Source of the DNA: Pseudomonadota bacterium
GTDB taxonomy: Bacteria > Pseudomonadota > Gammaproteobacteria > Steroidobacterales > Steroidobacteraceae
Length of the DNA: 11,209 bases
Assembly (NCBI GenBank): GCA_023428645.1
Contig: JAEYXD010000249.1
Location: forward strand, 1 to 11,209
Direction of reading: 5' to 3'
Positions 1 through 7,489 of the stretch are shown here, in pieces (the stretch's first letter is position 1; the number at the start of each line of letters is the position of its first letter). The translations under genes and the position numbers were made by a program. The notes beneath the pieces were generated by a model. The model saw nothing but the letters and a program-made list of their open reading frames with translations. It was not told where the DNA came from and did not search any database.

Positions 1-48
1 GTCGTGCCGAGCGCAATCACGGCATTCAACGGCCGCACGGGTCACTAA
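1..48 (+). CDS. 3' end of an upstream gene, probably flgD (partial)
   Basis: An open frame enters from the left edge and ends at TAA 46-48, giving the last 15 residues (ending ...FNGRTGH). By the usual order flgB-flgC-flgD-flgE this should be the C-terminus of FlgD, the hook-cap scaffold. The 15 residues themselves carry no diagnostic motif, so the identification rests on position only. The gap to flgE is 30 bases. Confidence 0.4.
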   Translation, partial: VVPSAITAFNGRTGH

Positions 49-78
49 CGATCTAGATCTTTCGCAAAAGGAATTCCC

Positions 79-1266
79 ATGAGCTTCAACATTGCCTTAT
101 CCGGAATCAACGCGATCAATACCGAGCTGAACACGATCAGTCACAACATCGCGAACGCCGGTACGTTCGGCTTCAAGTCGAGCCGTGCGAACTTCGCCTC
201 GATGTACGCGGGCACGCAGCCGACGGGCACGCAGGTGTCCTCGCTCACGCAGAGCATCGAGATCGGCGGCGGCGTGCTGACGACCGGCCGTGGCATGGAC
301 GCTTCGATCCAGGGCCGCGGCTTCTTCGTCACCCGCGATACGACGGGCGCCGAGGTGTATACGCGCGTCGGCATCTTCGATACCGATCGCGATGGCTATG
401 TGGTGGACAGCTTCGGCCGTCGCGTGCAGGGCTATGCAGCCGTCCCGGGAACGACGACGCTCGGTGCGCTCGGTGATATGCAAGTGGCCACGGGCCAGAT
501 TCCCGCGCAGGCCAGCACGACACTGAACTACGTGGGCAACCTGTCGGCTGATTGGACGGTGCCGACCGTCGTACCGTTCGATAACACCGATCCGCAGTCG
601 TTCAACGGCTCGCTCGTCTCCGTCGTGTACGACTCGCTGGGCGTACAGCACAGCGTCACGCAGTACTTCGTGAAGAGCGCCACGAACCAGGTCACCGTGC
701 ACTACACGTTCGACGGCGTCCTGCAACCGACGACGACGGTGATGGACTTCGACGTGAACGGTCAGCTCACGGCGCCGGTCGGTGTCGTGCCGCTGGCGCT
801 CGGCACGCCCCCAGGTGCCGCACCGCTGACGGTGAACGTCAACTACGCCGGCACGACGCAGACCGCGGGTGAGGCGACGACGAGCACGAACTCCGCCAAC
901 GGCTATGCGTCAGGCACGTTCCTCGGCGTACAGCTCTCCGCCGACGGCTCGGTGCTTGCGCAGTACAGCAACGGCTTGAAGCAGAGCATCGGCACGATTG
1001 CGATCGCAACGTTTCCGGCCGAGCAGCAGCTGATCCAAGTCAGCGATACCGCCTGGACGACGTCGACCGAATCCGGGGTGCCGCTGTATTCGACGCCGGG
1101 CAGCGGCATGGCGGGTCAGATCACGCCGGGATCGCTCGAGCAATCGAACGTCGACATGACCTCGCAGCTCGTGAACCTGATGTCGGCGCAACGCAACTAT
1201 CAGGCAAACACGAAAGTGATCTCGACGCAGAACGACATGATGCAGACGCTGATGCAGGCAGTGTAA
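79..1266 (+). CDS. flgE: Flagellar hook protein FlgE
   Basis: Structural subunit of the flagellar hook, exported through the flagellar type III apparatus and polymerised outside the cell under the FlgD cap. The N-terminus (about residues 1-45) has the axial-protein signature: ALSGINAIN, then SHNIANAGTFGFKSSRANF, the flagellar basal-body rod motif with the FlgE-type GFKSSRA ending. The C-terminal 35 residues (SAQRNYQANTKVISTQNDMMQ) form the matching amphipathic helix. At 395 residues it is near the usual FlgE length of about 400. The start is ATG 79, with AAGGAA at 68-73 five bases upstream. The central part, about residues 130-290, is rich in Thr, Val and Gly, as expected for the exposed hook domains. 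flgF follows after 10 bases. Family identity is clear from both conserved ends. Confidence 0.96.
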   Translation: MSFNIALSGINAINTELNTISHNIANAGTFGFKSSRANFASMYAGTQPTGTQVSSLTQSIEIGGGVLTTGRGMDASIQGRGFFVTRDTTGAEVYTRVGIFDTDRDGYVVDSFGRRVQGYAAVPGTTTLGALGDMQVATGQIPAQASTTLNYVGNLSADWTVPTVVPFDNTDPQSFNGSLVSVVYDSLGVQHSVTQYFVKSATNQVTVHYTFDGVLQPTTTVMDFDVNGQLTAPVGVVPLALGTPPGAAPLTVNVNYAGTTQTAGEATTSTNSANGYASGTFLGVQLSADGSVLAQYSNGLKQSIGTIAIATFPAEQQLIQVSDTAWTTSTESGVPLYSTPGSGMAGQITPGSLEQSNVDMTSQLVNLMSAQRNYQANTKVISTQNDMMQTLMQAV

Positions 1267-1276
1267 GCGAGCGCTC

Positions 1277-2005
1277 ATGGATGCATTGATCTACACCTTG
1301 ATGAGCGGCGCGGAGCGCTCGCTACGTGCGCAGCAGCTCCACGCCAACAACCTCGCGAATATCGAGACGAACGGCTTTCGCGCCGACCTCGAACTGGCGA
1401 CGAGCGAAGCCGTGACGCAAGGCTACGGCTACGACACGCGTCATATGAGCCGGCTCGAAGCGAACGCGGTGTCGGCGCGCGTCGGGGCCGTACGTCAGAC
1501 GGGCCGCGACCTCGATGTCGCGGTCGTCGGCCAGGGCTATTTCGCCGTGGAATGGCAGAACGGCGAGGCGTACACGCGCGCGGGCAACTTCACGATCGAC
1601 GCGCAAGGAGCGCTGACGGTCAACGGGCATCCAGTGCTCGGCGATGGCGGGCCGATCGTGCTGCCGGAACATGCGGCGCTCGAGATCGGCAGCGACGGCA
1701 CGATCTCGATTCGACCACCGGGCGAAGCGCAGATGCAGCCGCTCGATCGGCTGAAGCTCGTCAATCCTCCCGCGGATCTCGTCACGAAGAATTCGGCCGG
1801 TCTCATCGTCGCTCGCTCGGGCGAGGCGCTGCCGGTCGATCCGCAGGTGCAAGTGCGCAGCGGGCACCTCGAAGGCAGCAACGTGTCCGCGATCGAAGAG
1901 ATGGTCGCGACGATGAACCTGAATCGCGAGTTCGAGATTCAGATGAAGCTGTATCGGGCGGCGGATGCGATGGCGGAAACCGGCAATCGGCTGGTTCGCG
2001 AGTAG
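1277..2005 (+). CDS. flgF: Flagellar proximal rod protein FlgF
   Basis: Proximal rod subunit of the basal body, placed in the periplasm between the MS ring and FlgG. The N-terminus, MDALIYTLMSGAERSLRAQQ followed by HANNLANIETNGFRADLE, is the FlgF form of the rod motif; FlgF typically has NGF plus R/Q at this point where FlgE and FlgG have GFK. The middle has the shared rod/hook core (DLDVAVVGQGYFAVE, then GEAYTRAGNF). The C-terminus (EGSNVSAIEEMVATMNLNREFEIQMKLYRAADAM) closes the coiled axial core. Length 242 residues fits the family (about 245-250). The gap after the flgE stop is 10 bases and shows no clear Shine-Dalgarno, which suggests coupled translation with flgE. Confidence 0.95.
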   Translation: MDALIYTLMSGAERSLRAQQLHANNLANIETNGFRADLELATSEAVTQGYGYDTRHMSRLEANAVSARVGAVRQTGRDLDVAVVGQGYFAVEWQNGEAYTRAGNFTIDAQGALTVNGHPVLGDGGPIVLPEHAALEIGSDGTISIRPPGEAQMQPLDRLKLVNPPADLVTKNSAGLIVARSGEALPVDPQVQVRSGHLEGSNVSAIEEMVATMNLNREFEIQMKLYRAADAMAETGNRLVRE

Positions 2006-2035
2006 TCGCGCTCACACATATATAGGAGATGGAAC

Positions 2036-2824
2036 ATGAACCCAGCAATGTGGATCAGCAAGACGGGTGTCCAGGCGCAGGATGCGAAGCTGCAGGCGAT
2101 TGCGAACAATCTCGCCAACGTCAACACCGTCGGCTTCAAGCGTGACCGCGCAGTGTTCGAAGATTTGTTCTATCAGGTCGAGCGCCAGCCCGGTGCACAA
2201 AACGACGAGCAGACGGTGTCACCGTCCGGCGTGCAACTCGGCAACGGCACGCGGCTGGTCGGGACCCAGAAGGTGTTCACGAACGGGAGCCTGCAGACGA
2301 CCGGGCAGTCGCTCGATATCGCGATCGTCGGTCAAGGCTTCCTGCAGATCGAATTGAGCAACGGCGAAACTGCGTACACGCGAGCCGGGCAGTTGCAGCT
2401 CAATGCAGAAGGCCGGCTGGTCAATGCGCAGGGCTTGCCGCTCACGCCGGATATCACGATTCCGCCGGAAGCGACCGCCGTGACGATCGCGGAGAACGGC
2501 ATCGTGTCGGCGACAGTTCCAGGCTCGCAGACGCCAGTACAGGTCGGGCAAATCACGCTCGCAAACTTCATCAATCCGGCGGGACTGCTCGCCCTAGGCG
2601 ACAACCTCTATCAGGAGACGGCGGCGAGCGGAGTGCCGACGGAAGGCACGCCAGGTGAAGAAGCATTTGGGAAATTGAAGCAGGGAGTGCTCGAGGGCTC
2701 GAACGTGCAGGTCGTCGAGGAGATGGTCGACATGATCGCTGCGCAGCGCACGTATGAAATGAATACGAAAGTGTTGTCCGCGGCGGACAACATGATGCAG
2801 TACCTCGCGCAGGCGGTGCGGTAA
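2036..2824 (+). CDS. flgG: Flagellar distal rod protein FlgG
   Basis: Subunit of the distal rod, the driveshaft that crosses the P and L rings. Visible hallmarks are MWISKTGVQAQDAKLQAIANNLANVNTVGFKRDRA at residues 5-39, the core DIAIVGQGFLQIEL followed by GETAYTRAGQLQLNAEGRLV, and a C-terminal helix with VVEEMVDMIAAQRTYEMNTKVLSAADNMMQYL. Length 262 residues is typical (260-262). The start ATG at 2036 has a strong Shine-Dalgarno, AGGAGA at 2024-2029, the best in the cluster apart from that of flgJ. This fits the high copy number of FlgG among rod proteins. The stop TAA at 2822-2824 is directly followed by the ATG of flgH. Confidence 0.97.
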   Translation: MNPAMWISKTGVQAQDAKLQAIANNLANVNTVGFKRDRAVFEDLFYQVERQPGAQNDEQTVSPSGVQLGNGTRLVGTQKVFTNGSLQTTGQSLDIAIVGQGFLQIELSNGETAYTRAGQLQLNAEGRLVNAQGLPLTPDITIPPEATAVTIAENGIVSATVPGSQTPVQVGQITLANFINPAGLLALGDNLYQETAASGVPTEGTPGEEAFGKLKQGVLEGSNVQVVEEMVDMIAAQRTYEMNTKVLSAADNMMQYLAQAVR

Positions 2825-3568
2825 ATGAAAGCACGCGGCGGCAAAGGTGAGGGCATCCGACCCTTTCCCCTGCGAAGCGGGGGAGAGCAGGAAGAGAGCC
2901 GGCGCTCGAGCGCGAGACTCCCGTCCCTGGTGTTGATGCTTGCAGGTGCATCGCTTCTCAGCGGCTGCATGATTAGTCCGCCGCGTCCGCCGTCGGACGA
3001 TGTTCCGCCGCCGCCGGTTGCCGCCGTTCCGCTGGGCGAAGCAGGTGGAGTGTTTTCGACGCAGATGCCCTGGACGCTCGTCTCGGACGTGCGTGCGTTC
3101 CGACCCGGCGATGTGCTGACGGTGATTCTGCAGGAGACGACGCAGGCAACGAAGCGGGCCGACACGAGCTTCGGCAAGAGCAGCAGCATCGCGCTCGAGC
3201 CGATCGTCGCCGGCACCAACGTGATCGATTCCAACCTGAGCGTCTCCGGCCAGCGCGAGTTCGAAGGCACGGCGACGAGCCGGCAACAGAACGCCCTGCA
3301 AGGCGCCATTACCGTCATCGTGCAGGACGTGTTATCGAATGGCCTGCTGCGTGTGCACGGCGAAAAGAGTCTCTATCTCAATCAAGGTGAAGAATTCGTT
3401 CGTGTCGCGGGTTACGTGCGCGCGCAGGACATCGATAGCAGCAATCGCGTGTCGTCGCAGCGTATTGCGAACGCACGCATTGCCTATTCGGGTCGCGGCC
3501 CGTTGAACGATGCGAACTCGGCTGGCTGGCTGACGCGATTCTTCGCGAGCCCATGGATTCCTTTCTAG
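2825..3568 (+). CDS. flgH: Flagellar L-ring lipoprotein FlgH with extended leader
   Basis: Outer-membrane lipoprotein that forms the L ring, the bushing around the rod. The lipobox LSGC is at residues 45-48, so Cys48 would be lipidated. Family blocks follow: FRPGDVLTVILQETTQATKRADTSFGK, a Gly/Arg/Asn-rich beta region, LRVHGEKSLYLNQGEEFVRVAGYVRAQDI, and the C-terminal GWLTRFFASPWIPF. The mature part of 200 residues is normal. The leader is odd: 47 residues instead of roughly 15-25. Its first half is encoded by a GC-rich palindrome (2863-2887). I chose ATG 2825 because it abuts the flgG stop and because the later in-frame starts (GTG 2930, TTG 2933, ATG 2936) leave no basic n-region before the hydrophobic core LPSLVLMLAGASLL. 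The true start remains the least certain point. The end is shortly before flgI. Confidence 0.94.
   Translation: MKARGGKGEGIRPFPLRSGGEQEESRRSSARLPSLVLMLAGASLLSGCMISPPRPPSDDVPPPPVAAVPLGEAGGVFSTQMPWTLVSDVRAFRPGDVLTVILQETTQATKRADTSFGKSSSIALEPIVAGTNVIDSNLSVSGQREFEGTATSRQQNALQGAITVIVQDVLSNGLLRVHGEKSLYLNQGEEFVRVAGYVRAQDIDSSNRVSSQRIANARIAYSGRGPLNDANSAGWLTRFFASPWIPF
2863..2887. repeat. GC-rich palindrome inside the flgH leader
   Basis: CTTTCCCCTGC at 2863-2873 and GCGGGGGAGAG at 2877-2887 pair over all 11 positions, with two G.T wobbles and a 3-base GAA loop. Translated in the flgH frame it gives Pro-, Arg- and Gly-rich residues unlike a signal peptide. From memory, the shape (CCCCTGCGAAGC-GGGG flanked by TCTC/GAGA-like ends) resembles the dispersed intergenic palindromes common in high-GC proteobacterial genomes. 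A genome-wide copy count is needed to confirm that this one is dispersed. Confidence 0.7.
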
Positions 3569-3570
3569 TC

Positions 3571-4695
3571 ATGAAGACGTCCCTTTCCACATTGCTGGCG
3601 CTGTTGCTCGGATTCGCCGCGGTCCATGCGGGCGCGATCTCGGCGGCACCGAGAACGGCAAAGCCCTTGCGCGCTCTCGTCAACGTCGAAGGCGTGCGCG
3701 AGAACCAATTGCTCGGCTACGGGCTCGTCGTCGGCCTGCAAGGGACGGGCGATGGCACGCAGGTGAAATTCGCGGGCCAATCGGTCTCGAACATGCTGAA
3801 GCAGTTCGGCGTCAGGATTCCGGAGGATGAGAACCCACGCTTGAAGAACGTCGCCACCGTCATGGTGAGTGCCGTGTTTCCGCCGGGGTATCGCAAAGGC
3901 CAGCGCATCGATATCACGGTCTCCTCGATGGGCGATGCGAAGAGCCTGCGCGGCGGATTGCTGTTGCTCACGCCCTTGCGCGCCGCCGACGGCGAGATTT
4001 ACGCGCTCGCACAGGGCAACCTGGTCGTCGGCGGCGTATCCGCGCAAGGCGCGAGTGGCTCGAGCGTCACGGTGAATTCGCCAACTTCAGGCCGCATCCC
4101 GAATGGCGCCACGATCGAGCGGGAGATTCCGACCGACTTCGATACGCGCTCGACGGTGTTGTTGAGCCTGAAGCTGCCGAGCTTCCAGACGGCGACGAAC
4201 ATCGTGCAAGCGATCAACGGCCGCTATGGCGCGGTCGCTTCGACGCGCAATGCGACGAGCGTCGAAGTCCTGGCACCGATGGATCCGACGCAGCGTGTCG
4301 CCTTCGTGGCCGGCCTCGAGGGTCTCGTCGTCGATGTTGGCGAGTCGTTGCCGCGCGTCGTCTTCAATTCTCGTACGGGCACTGTCGTCATCGCCGAAGG
4401 TGTGCGTGTGCGTTCGGCGGCGGTGTCGCACGGTGCGCTCAAGGTCGTGATCTCGGAGACGCCGGCGGTGAGTCAGCCCGCGCCATTCGGAAGGGGCGAG
4501 ACGACCGTCGTGCCGCAGTCGGACGTCAGCGTCGAGCAGGACGCGGGGCGCATGTTCGCGTGGCCGTCGGGCGTGGAGTTGCAGGCGATCATCGATACCG
4601 TGAACAGCACGGGCGCGACGCCGGATGACCTGATGGCGATCCTGCAGGCGCTGGATCAGGTCGGTGCGATCGATGGTGAGTTGATTGTGATTTGA
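3571..4695 (+). CDS. flgI: Flagellar P-ring protein FlgI
   Basis: Periplasmic subunit of the P ring, which holds the rod in the peptidoglycan layer. From ATG 3571 it has 374 residues, close to the usual 365-370. Residues 1-22 form a classic Sec signal peptide: Lys2, a hydrophobic core LLALLLGFAAV, and Ala-X-Ala type sites (VHA or AGA) near residue 20-22. The mature start has the family block ALVNVEGVRENQLLGYGLVVGLQGTGDGTQV, and the C-terminus has GVELQAIIDTVNSTGATPDDLMAILQALDQVGAIDGELIVI. An in-frame ATG at 3553 would add six residues including Asp2 and overlap the flgH stop. I prefer 3571 because the extra acidic residue weakens the n-region and 3571 lies two bases after the flgH stop. A 70-base gap separates it from flgJ. 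Confidence 0.95.
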   Translation: MKTSLSTLLALLLGFAAVHAGAISAAPRTAKPLRALVNVEGVRENQLLGYGLVVGLQGTGDGTQVKFAGQSVSNMLKQFGVRIPEDENPRLKNVATVMVSAVFPPGYRKGQRIDITVSSMGDAKSLRGGLLLLTPLRAADGEIYALAQGNLVVGGVSAQGASGSSVTVNSPTSGRIPNGATIEREIPTDFDTRSTVLLSLKLPSFQTATNIVQAINGRYGAVASTRNATSVEVLAPMDPTQRVAFVAGLEGLVVDVGESLPRVVFNSRTGTVVIAEGVRVRSAAVSHGALKVVISETPAVSQPAPFGRGETTVVPQSDVSVEQDAGRMFAWPSGVELQAIIDTVNSTGATPDDLMAILQALDQVGAIDGELIVI

Positions 4696-4751
4696 CGTCC
4701 AGGCGGTTTGACGCTTTGGGGGTAGGGGGCTGATGCCGCCGTCCAATGGTT

Positions 4752-4758
4752 AGGAGAT
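4752..4758 (+). promoter_or_regulatory. Strong ribosome binding site that fixes the flgJ GTG start
   Basis: AGGAGAT at 4752-4758 lies seven bases before GTG 4766. No other start in the flgJ frame has a comparable site, so this decides the start. The preceding gap (4696-4751) shows G runs but no convincing terminator or sigma-54/sigma-28 promoter. Confidence 0.75.
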
Positions 4759-4765
4759 AGACCTC

Positions 4766-5143
4766 GTGACACGCGTTGAAACAACACTAGGAGCAGGCAC
4801 GATCCCCGCACCCGATGACCCGGTGCGCGCGAACGACATGGTCACGCCCGAGCATCGCGCCAAAGTCCAGGAAGCCGCCCAAAAGTTCGAAAGCTTCTTC
4901 ATCGCCCAGATGCTGCGGCAGATGCGTTCCAGCACGCGCGAGATGGCCGGCGAGGACAGCGTCTTCAACAGCCGAACGAACCAGGACATGCTGGACATGG
5001 CCGATGTCGCCTTCGCGGATGCCCTCGCAGGACACCGTGCGTTCGGCATCGCCGATGTCATCGTGCGCCAGCTGCTGCCAGCATCGCAGGCGACCCTCCC
5101 CGTGAGCCTTAAGCCCGCGGCTAATCCGGTCGCCTCCGAGTAG
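4766..5143 (+). CDS. flgJ: Single-domain FlgJ rod-binding protein, no hydrolase domain
   Basis: Rod cap or rod-binding protein that helps rod assembly in the periplasm. Residues 30-105 are the FlgJ N-terminal (rod-binding) domain: VQEAAQKFESFFIAQMLRQMR, a short polar stretch, then NSRTNQDMLDMADVAFADALAGHRAFGIADVIVRQL. The protein ends after 125 residues, with tandem stops TAG TGA at 5141-5146. The dual-domain FlgJ of Salmonella and many other gammaproteobacteria is about 300-plus residues and carries a C-terminal peptidoglycan hydrolase. That domain is absent here, and flgK begins 28 bases later, so no split remnant exists. Single-domain FlgJ proteins are known from other proteobacterial groups, where a separate lytic enzyme opens the wall. 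Starts at GTG. Confidence 0.92.
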   Translation: MTRVETTLGAGTIPAPDDPVRANDMVTPEHRAKVQEAAQKFESFFIAQMLRQMRSSTREMAGEDSVFNSRTNQDMLDMADVAFADALAGHRAFGIADVIVRQLLPASQATLPVSLKPAANPVASE

Positions 5144-5170
5144 TGATGCTTTTCCTTTGCAGGTAGTGAC

Positions 5171-6547
5171 ATGACGCTCATCTATAACGCGCTGTCGGGC
5201 GCGCTCGCGGCGCAAGCGGCCCTCTCGGCCACGAGCCAGAACGTCGCGAACGTGATGACGCCAGGCTATACGCGGCAAGGGGTGTTGCTCGCTTCCGTGC
5301 AGCCATTGCAGAGCGGGGCATTGAGCGCCGGCAGCGGCGTTACCGTGCCTGCACTGTTGCGCTTCAGCGATGGCTACAAGAGCCTGCAGATGTGGAGCGC
5401 AGCCTCCGAGCTCGGACAGCGCTCGACGGCGCAGCCCTATCTGACGCAGCTCGAGCAGGTGCTGGGCGAGGATGAGTCCGGTATCAACAGTGGTCTCGAT
5501 GCATTCTTCGGTGCGCTCAATGCGGCCAGCGTCGAGCCGACATCGAGCCCGCTGCGCCAGCAGGTCATCACGACGGCCGACGCGCTGGCACAGCGTTTCA
5601 ACAGCCTCAATCAAGTGCTCGCGAATCAACGCGCCTCGGTCGCGCAACAGCGCCTGACGGCGGTCGCGCAGGTCAATACGCTGTCCGCGCAGATCGCGAA
5701 GCTCAACGAGGAAATCGCGCGCACGCAAGGCACGGGTGTGAACCCGTCCGGACTGATCGACGCGCGCGACAACAAGATCGACGAGCTTGCGAACCTCGTC
5801 GCGGTGCAGGTCGTGCAGCAGCCCGATGGCTCGCGCAGCGTGTCCTTGCGAGGTGGACAGCCGCTCGTCGTCGGCGCGCGCTCGGCGACGATGACGGCCA
5901 CCGTCAATCCCGATGGCTCGCAGACTTTGACCGTTCAGTTCGCCAACGAAACTTTCTCGCTCGCGAACACGCGTCTCGGCGGCCAGATGGGCGGGCTCGA
6001 TGATTTCGAAGCGCGTTCGCTCGTGCCGCTGATGGAGTCGGTGACGAGCATGGCGCAGCAGATCGCCGACAACGTGAACAATCAGCTCGCTGCGGGCTTC
6101 GCGATGGATGGCACCGCGGGCCAGCCGCTGTTCGTCTTCGATTCGACCGGCGCGACCGGTGTGCTGCAGGTACGCGCTGGCGTGATCGCCGCGGATCTGG
6201 CGTTCTCATCGGATCCTGCCACGCCCGGCAACAGCAACAATCTGCAGACGCTGGTCGCCCTGCAGCGTCAACCAGTGACGTTGCCAGGTCTCGGCTCGGT
6301 CTCCCTCGCGGATGCGATGACGCAGCTCGTCGCGCAGCTCGGCATGAACAGCCAGCAGAACACCGCAGCGCTGAGCACGGCGCAAACCGTGCGCAACCAG
6401 GCAGAGGAGAGCTGGAAGGCGACGAGCGGCGTCAACCTCGATGAGGAGGCGACGAACATCATGCAATACCAGCAGATGTACCAGGCGAACATGAAAGTGA
6501 TCGCCGTCGCGAACGAGCTGTTCGACAGCACGCTGGCAATTCTCTAA
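5171..6547 (+). CDS. flgK: Hook-associated protein 1 FlgK (compact form)
   Basis: First junction protein between hook and filament, exported by the flagellar type III system. The N-terminus, LIYNALSGALAAQAALSATSQNVANVMTPGYTRQ at residues 3-36, is the FlgK form of the axial motif, with the typical PGYTRQ. Residues 50-200 follow the FlgK plan (a region with SGINSGLDAFFGALNAASVEPTSSPLRQQVI, then a long helix AQVNTLSAQIAKLNEEIARTQGTGVNPSGLIDARDNKIDEL). The C-terminus, EEATNIMQYQQMYQANMKVIAVANELFDSTLAIL, is diagnostic. At 458 residues it is shorter than Salmonella FlgK (about 550), so the variable outer domains are reduced. The start is ATG 5171 with a modest AGGTAG just upstream. flgL follows after 12 bases. 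Confidence 0.96.
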   Translation: MTLIYNALSGALAAQAALSATSQNVANVMTPGYTRQGVLLASVQPLQSGALSAGSGVTVPALLRFSDGYKSLQMWSAASELGQRSTAQPYLTQLEQVLGEDESGINSGLDAFFGALNAASVEPTSSPLRQQVITTADALAQRFNSLNQVLANQRASVAQQRLTAVAQVNTLSAQIAKLNEEIARTQGTGVNPSGLIDARDNKIDELANLVAVQVVQQPDGSRSVSLRGGQPLVVGARSATMTATVNPDGSQTLTVQFANETFSLANTRLGGQMGGLDDFEARSLVPLMESVTSMAQQIADNVNNQLAAGFAMDGTAGQPLFVFDSTGATGVLQVRAGVIAADLAFSSDPATPGNSNNLQTLVALQRQPVTLPGLGSVSLADAMTQLVAQLGMNSQQNTAALSTAQTVRNQAEESWKATSGVNLDEEATNIMQYQQMYQANMKVIAVANELFDSTLAIL

Positions 6548-6559
6548 GGAAGCGGAATC

Positions 6560-7471
6560 ATGCGTATCGCGAGCACGCAATATCACACGACGATGAACAC
6601 GGCGCTGCAGACGGCGTCCGTGCGGCTGCAGAACATCCTGCAGAAGATGGCGAGCGGCGAGCGCTACTCGTTGCCGTCCGAAAGCCCGATCGCGAACGTG
6701 CGCCTGTCGCGGCTCACGCGCGAGGAGGCGCTGCTCGATCAATATCTCGACAACATCGCGACGCTGCAGAGCGCGATGTCGCGCAACGAGGCGGTGTTGA
6801 GCGGCATGTCCGCGGATTTCCTGAGCGCCCGCGATCTGCTCGTGTGGGCCGCCGACGGCAGCAATACGTCCGCAGACGTCAACGCCGTGGCGAGCTCGCT
6901 CGAGCCGTTGATGGCCAGCTTGTTCTACAACAGCAATACGCTCGATGCCGAAGGCCGTTACGTGTTCTCGGGCACGGCGTCGGATACGCCGACGGTGACC
7001 TACGATGCGGCGGCGCCGCTCGGCGCGCGCTATACGGCCACGGCGAACACCGTGCAGCAGCTCGTCGTCGTCGGCAATGGCATCACGCAGCCGGCGAACG
7101 TGACGCTGGGGGAGATGGCGGACATCCTGAACGAGCTCGAGCAGATTGCGACGACGCTGCAGACACCCGGTGTGAGCATCAACGACCCTGCGGTGCGGGC
7201 CCAGATCTCGGCGACCCTCAATCAGCTGGATGCGGCGATCGAGACGAACAGCACGAAGGTCGCGACGCTCGGCGGCTCGCAGAACATTCTCGAGACGCTC
7301 AAGAGCAATCACAGCAACGTGAGTTTGTCTAACAAGCAGGCGGCGCTCGTCATCGGGCAGCTCGACTATGGCGAGGCGGCGGTCAAAATGAACGGCTATA
7401 CGGCGGCGATCCAGGCGACGCAGAAGGCTTACTCACAAGTGAGCCGGCTGTCGTTGTTCGAGGCGCTGTAA
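6560..7471 (+). CDS. flgL: Hook-associated protein 3 FlgL
   Basis: Second junction protein, which lies between FlgK and the flagellin filament. It has the flagellin-like N-terminus MRIASTQYHTTMNTALQTASVRLQNILQKMASGERYSLPSESPIANVRLSRL; FlgL proteins typically start MRIST/MRIAS and have the SGKR-PSDDP-like block, seen here as ASGERYSLPSESP. The middle has NTLDAEGRYVFSGT, the FlgL counterpart of 'GRYLFSG'. The C-terminal helix (QAALVIGQLDYGEAAVKMNGYTAAIQATQKAYSQVSRLSLFEAL) matches the family ending. Length 303 residues is usual. The Shine-Dalgarno TAAGGA at 6545-6550 overlaps the flgK stop codon, nine bases before ATG 6560, so translation is probably coupled to flgK. Confidence 0.95.
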   Translation: MRIASTQYHTTMNTALQTASVRLQNILQKMASGERYSLPSESPIANVRLSRLTREEALLDQYLDNIATLQSAMSRNEAVLSGMSADFLSARDLLVWAADGSNTSADVNAVASSLEPLMASLFYNSNTLDAEGRYVFSGTASDTPTVTYDAAAPLGARYTATANTVQQLVVVGNGITQPANVTLGEMADILNELEQIATTLQTPGVSINDPAVRAQISATLNQLDAAIETNSTKVATLGGSQNILETLKSNHSNVSLSNKQAALVIGQLDYGEAAVKMNGYTAAIQATQKAYSQVSRLSLFEAL

Positions 7472-7477
7472 GGACGC

Positions 7478-7481
7478 GGAG
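7478..7481 (+). promoter_or_regulatory. Ribosome binding site for the unknown gene after flgL
   Basis: GGAG at 7478-7481 lies eight bases before GTG 7490 and seven bases after the flgL stop. It supports GTG 7490 as the start and places the unknown gene in the flagellar transcription unit. Confidence 0.55.
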
Positions 7482-7489
7482 CACGGCTC

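Noticed and set aside
50..59. Palindrome GATCTAGATC between the upstream gene and flgE
   Set aside because: It is short, lies in a 30-base spacer and is not extended or repeated nearby; chance is likely.
3553..3570. ATG 3553 as the flgI start, overlapping the flgH end
   Set aside because: It would add Asp-containing residues before the signal peptide; ATG 3571 gives a cleaner n-region and normal spacing. It cannot be fully excluded.
4696..4751. Possible terminator or sigma-54 promoter between flgI and flgJ
   Set aside because: Only G runs and a weak 5-base complement with a long loop are seen; there is no T-tract and no TGGC-N-TTGC pattern.
4787..5728. 313-codon minus-strand open frame opposite flgJ/flgK
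   Set aside because: It overlaps two well-supported genes and their spacer; composition is that of a complement frame.
6206..7312. 368-codon minus-strand open frame opposite flgK/flgL
   Set aside because: It spans the junction of two clear + strand genes and has an Arg/His-rich shadow composition without recognisable motifs.
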